Of a stretch of 64,000 nucleotides of DNA, positions 1 to 9,600 are shown one piece after another (the first letter of the stretch is position 1; each line of letters starts with the position of its first letter). The stretch is from the NCBI RefSeq assembly GCF_005144885.1, contig NZ_CP039690.1, positions 62,001 to 126,000 of the forward strand, read 5' to 3'. A program made the translations under genes and the position numbers. Under the pieces are notes generated by a model. The model saw only the letters and a list, made by a program, of their open reading frames with translations. It ran no database searches and was not told the origin of the DNA. The DNA comes from Phreatobacter stygius. GTDB lineage: Bacteria; Pseudomonadota; Alphaproteobacteria; Rhizobiales; Phreatobacteraceae.

Positions 1-2
1 TC

Positions 3-53
3 GCCGCCTACAAGCCGGCCGGCTCCGAAATCCTCATCACCAGGGGGGCTTGA
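3..53 (+). CDS. C-terminal tail of an upstream gene (partial)
   Basis: An open frame enters from the left edge and ends with TGA at 51-53, giving 16 residues that finish ITRGA. Too little remains for identification. In related Hyphomicrobiales a molybdopterin-binding (CinA-like) gene often precedes gpt, so that is a possible identity, but this is inference from neighbourhood only. Confidence 0.35.
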   Translation, partial: AAYKPAGSEILITRGA

Positions 54-165
54 GCGCCGACAGCGGTGGATTTCCGGCGGAATCGGCGCCGGCGCGCTTG
101 TCACGCCCCGCGACGTGGCTAGTGTGCCCGTCCCTTGATCACGCGCCGACCGTGCGGAGTTCTCC

Positions 166-660
166 ATGGCCACGCCGAACCCAGACAAAGCCTTTCCCGT
201 TTCCTGGGATCAGTTCCACCGCGATGCCCGGGCGCTGGCCTGGCGCCTCGCCGGCCAGGGGCCGTTCCGGGCGATCGTCTGCATCACCCGCGGCGGCCTG
301 GTGCCGGCAGCCATCGTGACGCGCGAGATCGGCATCCGGCTGATCGAGACGGTCTGCATCGCCAGCTACCACGACTACCAGAACCAGGGTCAGCTGCAGG
401 TCATCAAGACCATCGCGCCGGACCTGCTGGCCGATCGCGGCGAAGGCATCCTGGTGGTCGACGACCTCGTCGACACCGGCAAGACCGCCAAGGTGGTGCG
501 CGACATGCTGCCCAAGGCCCATATCGCCACCGTCTATGCCAAGCCGCAAGGGCGCCCGCTGGTCGACACCTTCGTCACCGAGGTGTCGCAGGACACCTGG
601 ATCTATTTCCCCTGGGACATGGGCTATACGTTCCAGCCGCCGATCCGCGACGGCGCCTGA
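166..660 (+). CDS. gpt: Xanthine(-guanine) phosphoribosyltransferase
   Basis: Transfers the phosphoribosyl group of PRPP to xanthine/guanine in cytoplasmic purine salvage. The 164-residue product has the type I PRTase signature [12 protein letters not shown] at residues 97-108 (PRPP-binding loop) and the TRGGLVP segment at 41-47 characteristic of Gpt. Its length is close to the usual 150-165. The ATG is preceded by GGAG six bases upstream. It stands alone, convergent with the B3/B4-domain gene that follows. Symbol is by family resemblance; preference for xanthine over guanine cannot be told from sequence. Confidence 0.9.
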   Translation: MATPNPDKAFPVSWDQFHRDARALAWRLAGQGPFRAIVCITRGGLVPAAIVTREIGIRLIETVCIASYHDYQNQGQLQVIKTIAPDLLADRGEGILVVDDLVDTGKTAKVVRDMLPKAHIATVYAKPQGRPLVDTFVTEVSQDTWIYFPWDMGYTFQPPIRDGA

Positions 661-718
661 CCGCCAGCAAGCCTTGGTCTCGCCGCGATCGAGACCGGCG
701 CGCGAAGCCATGGCCGGC

Positions 719-1411
719 TCAGAACTCCAGACGGGGTGACGCTGGGCCGAGGACCGCGATCTTTGGCGCGCTCGACCAGATGGCGTCGAGCTCGTCCGCC
801 AGCGCCGCCATCAGCTTGCCGACATCCTGCCCCGCCGAGGCGTGCAGCGCCTCCGCGACGATCAGCACGGCCTTGGTGTCGTCGCGAACCGCCGACGTGC
901 CGCTCTGCCGGTTGGTCCAGCGCCGGGCATGAGCCCTGTCGGCACCGTCGGCGAAAATGACCTCCCCGGCTTCGGGATGCTCGATTTCGCCGGCGAAGGT
1001 CAGATAGGTCTCCTGGCCGCCGGCATGGCGAACCTCGAGATGATCGGCGATGTGGGCGACATCGAACACGGCGATCGGAATGGCAAAGGCCATCGAGACC
1101 GCGTTGCACAGGTCGATCAGCGGATGGATCCGCGGCAGCGCCTTGTCCTGCCGGAAGCGCCTGAGCAGTTGCTCCGAGGCGCAGCGATATTGCGTCGGCT
1201 TCAGCCCCATCTTCGAAAAGGCCCGCCGCCAGGCCTGGATCTCCGGCAGTTCGCTTTCCGGCCCCGCGGCGAGGCGTGATTGCGCTGTCGTGTTGAACTT
1301 GCCGATGCGACTTTCGACCGAAACATCCCGGCCAATCCCGGCGGCGAACAATGCGCCGGCGGCGAGCTCGGGAAATGCCGTCCAGATCTCAGGTGAATGG
1401 CCGAAATGCAT
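719..1411 (-). CDS. B3/B4 tRNA-binding domain-containing protein
   Basis: A 230-residue stand-alone B3/B4 domain protein, related to the editing-site region of the phenylalanyl-tRNA synthetase beta subunit. Stand-alone versions are widespread and most have no proven substrate; some are thought to edit or bind tRNA or an amino acid. Supporting segments are the central stretch with HPLIDLCNAVS (about residues 95-105) and the following AIPIAVFDVAHI, typical of the fold. It is convergent with gpt. It lies downstream, on the same strand, of the barstar-like gene, with about 80 bases between. The exact role is unknown. Confidence 0.75.
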   Translation of the reverse strand: MHFGHSPEIWTAFPELAAGALFAAGIGRDVSVESRIGKFNTTAQSRLAAGPESELPEIQAWRRAFSKMGLKPTQYRCASEQLLRRFRQDKALPRIHPLIDLCNAVSMAFAIPIAVFDVAHIADHLEVRHAGGQETYLTFAGEIEHPEAGEVIFADGADRAHARRWTNRQSGTSAVRDDTKAVLIVAEALHASAGQDVGKLMAALADELDAIWSSAPKIAVLGPASPRLEF

Positions 1412-1492
1412 GGGCTAACCTCGCCGGCGCGTGGATCGGAAGCGGCCATTGCCGGCCATGCCGCGCGGCGCAGCAAAGCGCCCGCGTCTCCT

Positions 1493-1846
1493 TCAGTCTT
1501 GAACGGAATTGCAGGGCGAAGCGCAATCCTGGAACGCGATCGACACCTCGATGCCCCGCTTCGCCCTGGCCTCTGCGAACAGCCGGCCGATGTTCGACAA
1601 GAGGGTCCGAACCGGCTCGGGGCGACCGCCGGCATGGCTGACCACGATGTGAAACGGCGGCTGGACGCCGTTGATAAGGCATGCCGGGTCCGGCCCGAGC
1701 CGCTGCGCGGCGCCTTCGGTCACCGTATCCCACAGCGCATCCAGGTTGCGGCCATGCCAGCCGGGCGCCTGGAGCGCCGCCAGAACAGCGGAATAGACAT
1801 CGTCTTCGGTTCGCCATTCGCTGGCGTCGAGCGCGATCCGGCGCAT
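1493..1846 (-). CDS. Barstar-family protein
   Basis: 117-residue protein resembling the barstar (RNase inhibitor) family: an N-terminal strand, then the motif NLDALWDTV (about residue 34) that matches the NLDALYD core of barstars. The open frame extends 88 codons further upstream, but the ATG at 1846 is chosen because GGAGG lies about eight bases before it and barstars are about 90-120 residues. No barnase-type ribonuclease gene is adjacent, so a toxin partner, if any, lies elsewhere. The extreme C-terminus (ASPCNSVQD) is not typical of the family. Confidence 0.75.
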   Translation of the reverse strand: MRRIALDASEWRTEDDVYSAVLAALQAPGWHGRNLDALWDTVTEGAAQRLGPDPACLINGVQPPFHIVVSHAGGRPEPVRTLLSNIGRLFAEARAKRGIEVSIAFQDCASPCNSVQD

Positions 1847-1905
1847 GGCGTCGGTCCTCCGGCCGGCAAGACCATGGCGGAACGCGCCGCCGATGACGAG
1901 CCGCG

Positions 1906-2070
1906 CTAACGCCGGCCCCACATGGCGATCCTGAGGCTCGCCGTGCCGAGCCCATCCTCGATGGCCACGCCGACGCGGCGGCCTTCGGTGCCGAACAGCC
2001 CGAGCACCATGGGCGGGTTGATGAGCACGAGAATGACCATGAAGAACATCACAATACGCGTCGAGGTCAT
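1906..2070 (-). CDS. Small single-pass membrane protein, unknown
   Basis: 54-residue product starting MTSTRIVMFFMV. It has one strongly hydrophobic segment (about residues 5-26) followed by a short polar tail containing GRRVGVAIEDG. An upstream GGAG sits somewhat far (about 13 bases) from the ATG. It precedes the barstar-like gene on the same strand (59 bases between) and may be co-transcribed with it. No family is recognised with certainty; similar tiny inner-membrane proteins are common in Hyphomicrobiales. Confidence 0.55.
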   Translation of the reverse strand: MTSTRIVMFFMVILVLINPPMVLGLFGTEGRRVGVAIEDGLGTASLRIAMWGRR

Positions 2071-2657
2071 GGTCAAATCTAATCTCCGGAACCGATCCTC
2101 CCTCACCCATTCACAGATTAGCGCTGTCCATTGAACGGCTGGTTCACACGATCTCTCGACTTGAAGCGATCGCCTGACGCTGTGCGTTGATGACCATATG
2201 ATTGCCACTCTCGCACCCGGAGCCGGTCTCAAGGCTCAGGACCAAGCAATGATCGTCGATGATCGCCGGGTCATCGACGCGGTTGGCGCGGCCGCGCGGC
2301 GCTCCTCCAAACGAGCCCTCCTATTCGAGCCGTCGCCGGCCGAGGCTCGGATCTCTCCGACCATCTCGCTCGATGGCGCGAGCGGCGCGCGGCTCTGGAC
2401 AGACGAGCGCCAGAACCGTCTCGATACGGTGACGGCCCGGTCCACCGCGGAGAGCGGCCGGCTTCCATCGTGATGGCGGCGCCGGCCCTGCCGCAGGCAC
2501 CGCCTGCGATCACCGGGAATGAAGCGCCTCCAGCGGAAGTCTCAGCGGAGATCCGCCGCCTTTTCGTCTCACATGGCAGCGTCCCCAAGCGTCGCCGAAC
2601 CTCAACATCAATCCGCTCTGTGCTGCGGTGTGCGCGCAAGCCGGCTTCGGCAGCCCC
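2071..2657. other. Gene-poor stretch between a small membrane gene and an autotransporter 3' end
   Basis: No open frame here resembles a known protein. The frames present are arginine/serine-rich and look like GC-rich chance frames. The only clear structure is one copy of a 35-bp repeat (listed separately). The stretch also contains the presumed promoter of the small membrane protein gene, on the minus strand. Confidence 0.5.
2142..2176 (+). repeat. 35-bp perfect direct repeat, left copy
   Basis: These 35 bases recur without mismatch and in the same orientation at 6497-6531. Identity stops abruptly on both sides. The core contains the palindrome GCGATCGC. The two copies flank the segment carrying the autotransporter (2658-5870) and the decayed secreted-protein gene (5951-6334). 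Confidence 0.85.
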
Positions 2658-5600
2658 TCACCAGCTCTGCCGCAATCCGACGCTGCCGCGGATGGAGCGG
2701 TGGCGCTCGCCGAGTTCACCGTCGAGGGCGAGGGAGACGCGGGTGCCCTGCCGGAAGCGCGCCTCCGCGCCGATCGTGGCGAGCGCCGTATGGGTCGAGG
2801 CGCGCGCGCCGAAGACGGTGAAGGTCGAGCCGGCAAGCGTCTGGAACTGGGCCGCAGCCCCGCGCTGGGTGTTGGACTGGACGGCATAGGCGAGGCGCGA
2901 GAAGGCGATGAGGTCGCCGGTCTCGCCGGCGGCGACGAGGGCATCGGCCCGGGCGCCGAACTCGCCCCGCAGCGTCGCGGTGGTGCGGCCGACATAGGCG
3001 AGCGCGAAGGCGCCGGTGGCGGGCGCGGTCCAGTTTTCCCGGTAACCCGGCGCAACATAGGCGATGGCCTCGGCGGCGGCATAGGGGGTCAGGCCGAGGC
3101 GGCCGAGGCCGAAGCCGCCGACCGCGAAGCGCCGTCCGGTCTCGATCCGGCCGCCGAACGTGTGGCCGACCGGGCCGGAGCGGTAGGTCTCGGTGAGGCC
3201 GAGGGCGGCGACGTTGCGCGTCACGTCGAAGCGGTTCCAGCCATAGGCGAGCGCCGCGGACACATAGCCGGGCCCGAGCCGCATGGAGGCATAGGCGCCG
3301 AGCTGGGCGAAGTCGCCGGTGCCCGAACCGAGCGCGCCGAGCCCGAAGCTCGTGCCGCCGCCGGCGAGCGCAAAGCCGACCAGCAGGCCGGGCGAGATCA
3401 GCCGGTCGGCGCCGGCCGCGACACCATAGAGCGAGGAGGCCGTTCCGGCCGCGCCAAGGCCTGTGTCGGAGGCGGTGCGTTCCGACTGGCCATAGGCCTT
3501 GGTCCAGATCGACCAGCCGGCCTCGACCCGCGCGGCGGGCGCGCGGGCGGAGGCGATATCGGCCATCTCGATGAGCGAGGAGCCGGGGGCATCCGCCATG
3601 GCGCCGCGCGCGCCGGCCATCGGGTCGAGCATGATGTTGAGGAAGGTCGAGGCGCCGGTGATGCCGCTGGAAACAGCGCCCGTGCCGGCCTCGCCGGTCA
3701 GCGCGTTCAACTGGCTCGCGAGGGGGGCGCCGGCGAGGCCGATAAGGGCATTCCAGGCGGCGGCGGGCACCGTGCCACCATTCAGCGCCCGGTCGATGCC
3801 GGTCGCGACGTTCTGCACGTTGACGCTACCGGTCCCAATCAACGATGCGGCCGCGCGATAGCCGTTGACCGTCAGCGTGACGTCGTTGGCCCCATAGATC
3901 ACGCTGGCGGTGGAGCCACCTGTTCCCGCGAGCGTGAACGTGCCGTTGACGCCCCCCGAGGCCGTCAGGACGGTGTGGGTCTGGGCCTGGAAACTCGTGG
4001 TCACGAACGGCAGCGCTGCTCCGCCCAGGGTTGCCGATCCGTTGACCGTCGTCAGGCTGGACGGTGTGAAGGCGTAGACGGAAGCGGAGCTAAGGCTGAG
4101 CGCGCCATTGATCGTCAGGTTTCCAGCCTGCAGCGTGCCGCCGGTGATCGCCGTCGCCGCATTGATCGTGCCGGTGCCGCCGAGCGTGGCTCCAGCGCTC
4201 ACCGTGACGCCGGAGCCGCCAATCGCGCCATTCACGACCAAAAGGCCGCCATTGACCGTGGTGGGGCCGGCATAGGTGCCGGTACCGGTCAATGTGAGGC
4301 TGCCCGTGCCGGTCTTGGTGAAGCCTCCGGCGCCACCCAACGCGCCCGACATGACAATCGAATTGCTCGCCGTGTCGATCGTGCCGCCGCCCGCGGCCAT
4401 GGTCATGGCATTGGCGACGGCATAGCTCCCGCCGAAGCGCAGGGTTGGGCTGCCGGAGCCGCCGCCAAGCTCGATGACGCTGGTGCCGGCGGCGGTCGCC
4501 GACCCAAGCTCCAGCGTTCCCGAGCGGATCAACGTCGAACCCGAGTAGGTATTCGCACCGGCGAGCACGGTCGTGCCATTCTCCACCAGCACCGTGCCGT
4601 TGCCGGTGATGGCGGGGGCGAGCACGTAGTTGCTCTCGATGTGGTTGAGGACGAGCCGGCCGGTACCGGCCCCGAACCGCAGTTCTGCCACGTCGAGGGT
4701 GCCGGCGGCCTGGGCTGCCGACCCCGACGCGGCACCGATATTGACCGTGCCGTTCGAGCCGGCCAGGTTGGCGATGAAGATGCGCCCGGTGCCGCCACTG
4801 ACGCGCACCATGCCGCCGTTGTCGACCGTCAACGTGCCGCCGCCGCCATAGCCGACGAGCAGATAGAGCGTGTCGTTCCACAGGGAGTTGGCGCCAGTCA
4901 CCCGCAAGGTGCCGCTGCCGGAGGCCAGCCGGCCGAGCACGCCACCCAAGGCACTGACAGTGCCGCCGTTCGAGATGAGGACGGACCCGCTGCCCCCCCA
5001 ACCCACGACCGAATTTGTGATGGGCGCCATGACATTCAGCGAGCTGCCGGCGCCGTCGACGGTCAGCGACCCCACGCCACCGGCCTGCCAGCCGACGACA
5101 AAATAAGTGCCGGCCTGCACATCGCCGCCGTTCGAAATCCCCAGATGGCCCGTGCCATAATTACCGACCACAAGGGTAAGCTCGACATTCAAGAAGCTGG
5201 CGTCGACGGTCGCGGTTCCGTTGCCGGTCGCCTTGTCGCCAAGCGTGGTAGCCCGCTCGTTCGCATGGGCGCCGTTGAGGACGTTCAGCACGCCCTGCCC
5301 TGAATCACCGGTGATGTGACCGTTGGCCGCATTCCACGCTGTCCCTGCGCCGGTGACCGTCACGGTGCCGGACGAGCCGGCGAAAGTGCCGGTCTGCACG
5401 AAGGAAGAGACATTGGCGGCGGCTCCGCCTGATAGCGTGAACACACCCGTCCCGCGGAATCCGGTATAGAGGTATTGGCTGTTCCACGTCGTGCCGGCTC
5501 CGCTGACCGTGACGCCGCCGGTCTGGCCGGCGAGGTCGCCGAGCGTCGCGGAATGGTGGGTGAAGGTTGATCCCGGCGAGACGCCCAGAGTCGCGCCCGC

Positions 5601-5870
5601 GCCGGCGGCGCCGATCTTGACGATATTGGCCGCGGCGGCGCCACTCGCGATCACGGGGCTGACCACCCCGCCACTGCCGATCACGACGTCGGTCACCGAG
5701 CTCGGAACGGCGTTTGTCGACCAGTTGGAAGCAGTCCCCCAATCCGATGTCGAACCCTGCCAGACCGACTGCGCGACAGCGGGGCTGGTGAGAAGGGCGA
5801 GAACGCTCGCGGCAGCGACCAAGGAAGCGACGACCGGGGACTTCAGCCCATACACAACATGGCTCATCAT
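2658..5870 (-). CDS. Autotransporter with beta-helical passenger and C-terminal beta-barrel
   Basis: Type V secretion protein of 1070 residues. Residues 1-34 form a signal peptide ending AVAQ. Residues about 35-700 are a glycine/threonine/serine-rich passenger predicted to fold as a beta-helix, with passenger-associated repeats of the type GSLTLTGTGTYAG then GATLGGTGTI (about 520-570). About the last 290 residues are an autotransporter beta-barrel beginning near GWSIWTKAYG. The chain ends in Trp, as expected for a barrel inserted by BamA. GGGGAG precedes the tandem ATGATG start. No protease or lipase motif was seen in the passenger, so the surface role is probably adhesive; this is inference. 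It is transcribed towards the barstar-like gene and away from the protease autotransporter. Confidence 0.9.
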   Translation of the reverse strand: MMSHVVYGLKSPVVASLVAAASVLALLTSPAVAQSVWQGSTSDWGTASNWSTNAVPSSVTDVVIGSGGVVSPVIASGAAAANIVKIGAAGAGATLGVSPGSTFTHHSATLGDLAGQTGGVTVSGAGTTWNSQYLYTGFRGTGVFTLSGGAAANVSSFVQTGTFAGSSGTVTVTGAGTAWNAANGHITGDSGQGVLNVLNGAHANERATTLGDKATGNGTATVDASFLNVELTLVVGNYGTGHLGISNGGDVQAGTYFVVGWQAGGVGSLTVDGAGSSLNVMAPITNSVVGWGGSGSVLISNGGTVSALGGVLGRLASGSGTLRVTGANSLWNDTLYLLVGYGGGGTLTVDNGGMVRVSGGTGRIFIANLAGSNGTVNIGAASGSAAQAAGTLDVAELRFGAGTGRLVLNHIESNYVLAPAITGNGTVLVENGTTVLAGANTYSGSTLIRSGTLELGSATAAGTSVIELGGGSGSPTLRFGGSYAVANAMTMAAGGGTIDTASNSIVMSGALGGAGGFTKTGTGSLTLTGTGTYAGPTTVNGGLLVVNGAIGGSGVTVSAGATLGGTGTINAATAITGGTLQAGNLTINGALSLSSASVYAFTPSSLTTVNGSATLGGAALPFVTTSFQAQTHTVLTASGGVNGTFTLAGTGGSTASVIYGANDVTLTVNGYRAAASLIGTGSVNVQNVATGIDRALNGGTVPAAAWNALIGLAGAPLASQLNALTGEAGTGAVSSGITGASTFLNIMLDPMAGARGAMADAPGSSLIEMADIASARAPAARVEAGWSIWTKAYGQSERTASDTGLGAAGTASSLYGVAAGADRLISPGLLVGFALAGGGTSFGLGALGSGTGDFAQLGAYASMRLGPGYVSAALAYGWNRFDVTRNVAALGLTETYRSGPVGHTFGGRIETGRRFAVGGFGLGRLGLTPYAAAEAIAYVAPGYRENWTAPATGAFALAYVGRTTATLRGEFGARADALVAAGETGDLIAFSRLAYAVQSNTQRGAAAQFQTLAGSTFTVFGARASTHTALATIGAEARFRQGTRVSLALDGELGERHRSIRGSVGLRQSW

Positions 5871-5950
5871 GCACTCCCCGGGGTTGAATTACTCTGGTAC
5901 CACAATCGAATGTTCTGCATGCCGAATGTCAAGACGGTCGGCTGCGCTTT

Positions 5951-6334
5951 TCACAAGTCTGTCGAATAAAACATCGCGTGGTCGCAATCGGCATCTTGGA
6001 AAATCTCAATATCGTTTAGCGGAAGGACTGTAACGCGCCGCGATATCCACACGATATCGGCAAAATTACCAGAGTTGACGTAACTGACGATGCCGGCGTC
6101 GCTGTCCGCGTAGCGAGGGGGAGCGCTGAACACAAAGGTTCCGCTCGGGGATGCGCCCTAGTTGGTCGCCGCCGAACAGTCGCCGGTCGTTGTGGCCCTG
6201 TCGATGCCGCCCTAACCATCGGTCTGCGCCATTGCGGCGGACGATGTCGCGGTCAGCGCCGTCGTTGCCAGCAGAACCTGGATCAGCGCCCGCGCGCCCG
6301 AAAGGCGCATCGGCGAACCATACCCAACCCGCAT
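5951..6334 (-). pseudogene. Decayed secreted/autotransporter gene with two in-frame TAG codons
   Basis: In one frame the sequence reads as a clear signal peptide (from MRVGYGSPMRLSGARAL through SSAAMA, ending QTDG). It then has a TAG stop, 17 codons rich in G/T/A, a second TAG, and a further 66 codons (GASPSGTFVFSAPPRYADSD onward) closing with TGA at 5951-5953. The frame is never shifted; only two amber codons interrupt it. The composition after the signal peptide resembles the start of an autotransporter passenger, so I read this as the 5' stump of such a gene that lost its barrel. The initiator could also be the ATG ending at 6310. It sits upstream of, and on the same strand as, the intact autotransporter. 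Confidence 0.55.
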
Positions 6335-6660
6335 GCCATGCCCCCCGCTTGCCCCGCGCAGGACGACAACGAGCCGATGCGCCGCCGCACGCTACGCACG
6401 TCGCGCGAGCGCGTCGTCTCATTCAGCGCAGAAGACCGGGGCACCTTGCCGCACCCGAAACGCGGATAAACTCGCCTAAGGGCAGCGACGCGGGTCGGTT
6501 CACACGATCTCTCGACTTGAAGCGATCGCCTCGGAACCCCGCGATGGCCCGCGACCGAAGGCCGCAGCCGGCGCAACCCAGATCGCCGGCAATGGGGTTT
6601 GAACTGGCGATGGAATCGTGGGACGCGTTCACGCGTGACGTGCATGTTCCGGGGGGAATT
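6335..6660. other. Intergenic region upstream of the subtilase autotransporter
   Basis: Contains the right copy of the 35-bp repeat (6497-6531) and the likely leader of the protease gene. An open frame runs through it in phase with the protease, but its first 147 codons are Arg/Pro-rich and unlike a signal peptide, so I treat it as untranslated. Confidence 0.5.
6497..6531 (+). repeat. 35-bp perfect direct repeat, right copy
   Basis: Identical to 2142-2176 and in the same orientation. It lies 130 bases before the chosen start of the subtilase autotransporter, so it could also act as a shared upstream regulatory element for genes on either side. Confidence 0.85.
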
Positions 6661-9600
6661 GTGTTGGTAACGCATCTTGGCGCGCTGGCTCGACGCGGGC
6701 GCTGTGCCAGTGTCTCATCGCTGCTTCTCGGTTCCGCTTTGGCCGTGATCCTGGCCGGCCGCGCTGGCGCGGACGACCGGCCGGCCCGCGCCGCAGCCCG
6801 CCCCGTGGTTTCGGCGCCATCGCCTCACGCCCTGCCACCCGCCACGGCGCGCCGGGCGCGCGCCGAGGGTCGCGCCCTGCTCTCGGGCCTGATCGAGCAG
6901 ATCAGGCTCAATCCCGCCAGCCGGGATCGGCTGACCGCCGCCGCCGTGGCGGTGTCGCCGCTGATGAGCGCGGAGATCGACCGGGCCGCCGAGATCGGCC
7001 GCCTGCTCGCCGAACGCAGCGGCACCGGCCGGGCCGACCCGCTCGCGCCAGCAACGGCCACCCGCTTCGCCAGCGCCGCCGTCGCGACGACCGCGTCGGC
7101 GCCGGGCCCGGTTGGCGCGCGCGCGGCGCCGGCGACCTTTCCCTACCTGACCGACAATGGCACGGTCACCGCCACGCCTCGGACCGAACAGCCCTGGATG
7201 GCCACGCGCACCGGCCTCGATGGCAGCTACACGGCCGATCAGAAACGCGAGTTCGCCGCCAATTGGGGCAATCTCGCCGTCGGCCAGGGCACCGCGCTGA
7301 ACGCCACCACCCGCCCCGACGGCACCGCCCTGCCGGGCAAGGGATTGACCGGCCGCGGCGTCACGGTGGCGGTGATCGACACCGGCCTCGACGCCACGTT
7401 CAATGGTGCGGGCACCGGCTTCAGCTATCTTCACCCCGAATTCGCCGGCCGGCTCGACACGCGCAGCCGGAACACGGTCGACAGCGCGACCGGCAGCCAC
7501 GCCATCCTGGACGACGCCGGCCACGGCACCCATGTCGCCGGCAGCATCGCGGCCGGCCTCGACGGCCACGGCATGGTCGGCGTCGCGCCGGGCGCCAATC
7601 TCCTGGTGATGAAGAGCCTGGGCGACGACGACGGTCCGGACCGGGCCCTCATGCTCATTGCCGCCATGTCAGATGTGCGCGTGATCAATGGCAGCTACGG
7701 CCCGACGGTGAAGCGCGGAGCCGTCTGGGACACCGACACCTTGGACACCGAATGGCAGGCGGTTCGTTCCGTCCTGGCGGCCGGCAAGGTGCTGGTCATG
7801 GCCAATGGCAATGACGGCAATGTCAACCCGAGCGGCATTGCGCTCTTCCCCTTCATCACGCCGGCCAATGCCCGCGCCGGCATCTACAATGACGGCGGAC
7901 GCAACTATGATTTCTCCGTGGCCAATTCCCCGGGCCTGCCCGGCCGCATCGTGGCGGTTGCCAATCTCGGCATCGACCTGACGATCTCGGAGGACTCCAA
8001 CCGCTGCGGCGTCACCGCGGCCTGGTGCATCTCAGCGCCGGGTGGCGGTACCGGCGCCGAGCCGCCGAGCGCCAACGAGACCTTGTCGACCGTCCAGCGC
8101 GGCAACAAGGATCCGGTCTTCACCGCTCCCAATGGTGCGACCTACGGCTACATGACCGGCACGTCCATGGCCGCGCCCCATGTCTCCGGCGTCATCGCCG
8201 TGCTGATGGAGGCCTATCCAGACTATTCCGCCGCCGAGATCGTTCGCCTGATGTTTGCGACCGCCCAGGACCTCGGCGCCCCCGGCATCGACGCGATCTA
8301 CGGCCATGGCCTGGTCCGGCTCGACCGGGCGCTCGCCGGCTCACCGGCGATCGGGCCAACCGCTTCCAGGACGACCACGGTTGCCGCCGGCCAGATCGAA
8401 ACCTGGACGGCGCCGGTATCGACCACCGGAACCCTGACGATCGACAATGCCGCGGCCGCCGCCGGCCCGCGATCGAGCCACGCCCCTGCGCCCTATGGCC
8501 AGTTGCAGATCGCCGGCGAAGCGCAGTTCGGCGCCGTCGACGTGCGCAATGGCCAGCTCTCGGTCGACGGCACCTTGCGGTCGCCCACCATCACCGTCTT
8601 TGCCAACGGCCACCTCGGCGGCTTCGGCGAGATCTTCGGCAATGTCACGGTCCATGGCACGCTGAAGCCCGGCCACTCGCCCGGCGAACTGTTCATCACC
8701 GGCAATGTCGCGATGGGGCAAACCGGCATCTATCAGGTCGATATCGACGGCGCCGCCGACACCGGCGGGCCGGGCAGCTACGACACCCTGTTCGTGCTCG
8801 GCGCCGGTCACTCCTTCGCCGCCGGCGGCACCTTCCAGGCGCGGTTCCGCGGCATCGAAGGCGGCGCCACCAACTCCTATGTCCCGACCATCGGTAGCAA
8901 GTTCACCGTGGTTCGCGCCGAAGCCGGCGCGCGCGTGACCGGCCGGTTCGGCGATGTCGAGGTCGAGCCGGACGCCCAGGGCCTGACCGGCCTGCCGGTC
9001 AACAGCCGGCTCGACGTGCTCTATTATCCGACATCCGTGGTCGCCGCGGTGACGCCGGCCTCGTTCGCCAATCTGGCCCAGAACGGCATTTCGCTCAGCG
9101 CCCGTCAGTCGGCGGTCGCCGGCGCCCTCGACCGGGGTCGCCCGGCGCCGGGCGCGGCCATGAGCGGCAGCGAACTGCATGTCTACGATCTCATCTACGG
9201 CCTTGCGCCCGCCGGGCTGCAGAGCGCGTTCGACGAGATGTCCGGCCGGGGTTATGGCGGCATGACCAGCAGCGTGCTTAAGACCACGCTCGGCTTCGGC
9301 GCCATGCTGCAGCAGCGGCGCGACGGCCTGCGCAGTGGCAGTTCGCACGCGGCCTTCGCGCCGTCCTTCGGCTTCATGGGCGGCAATCGGCTCGAAATGT
9401 CCGCGGGCCTGCCGTCGGCGGCGCCCGCCTCTGCCGATGGCGATGGCGCGGGGGCTTCGGCCACCGGCTGGAGCCTCTGGGGCCAGGCCTTCGGCAATAC
9501 CACGCAGGCCGGCGCCGACCGGCTCGGGTCCGGCTGGTCGAGTTCCGGCGGCGGCATCGTGATCGGTGTCGACCGGCTCATCTCGCCGTCTTTGCTCGTC

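Noticed and set aside
2628-5303. Long open frame (891 codons) on the plus strand, antisense to the autotransporter
   Set aside because: Its product is a Gly/Ala/Arg/Glu-rich shadow without motifs; the minus-strand frame has a signal peptide, repeats and a barrel.
5951-6334. Amber recoding (stop codon read as an amino acid) of the two in-frame TAG codons
   Set aside because: No recoding element or dedicated tRNA is visible; decay by point mutation is simpler.
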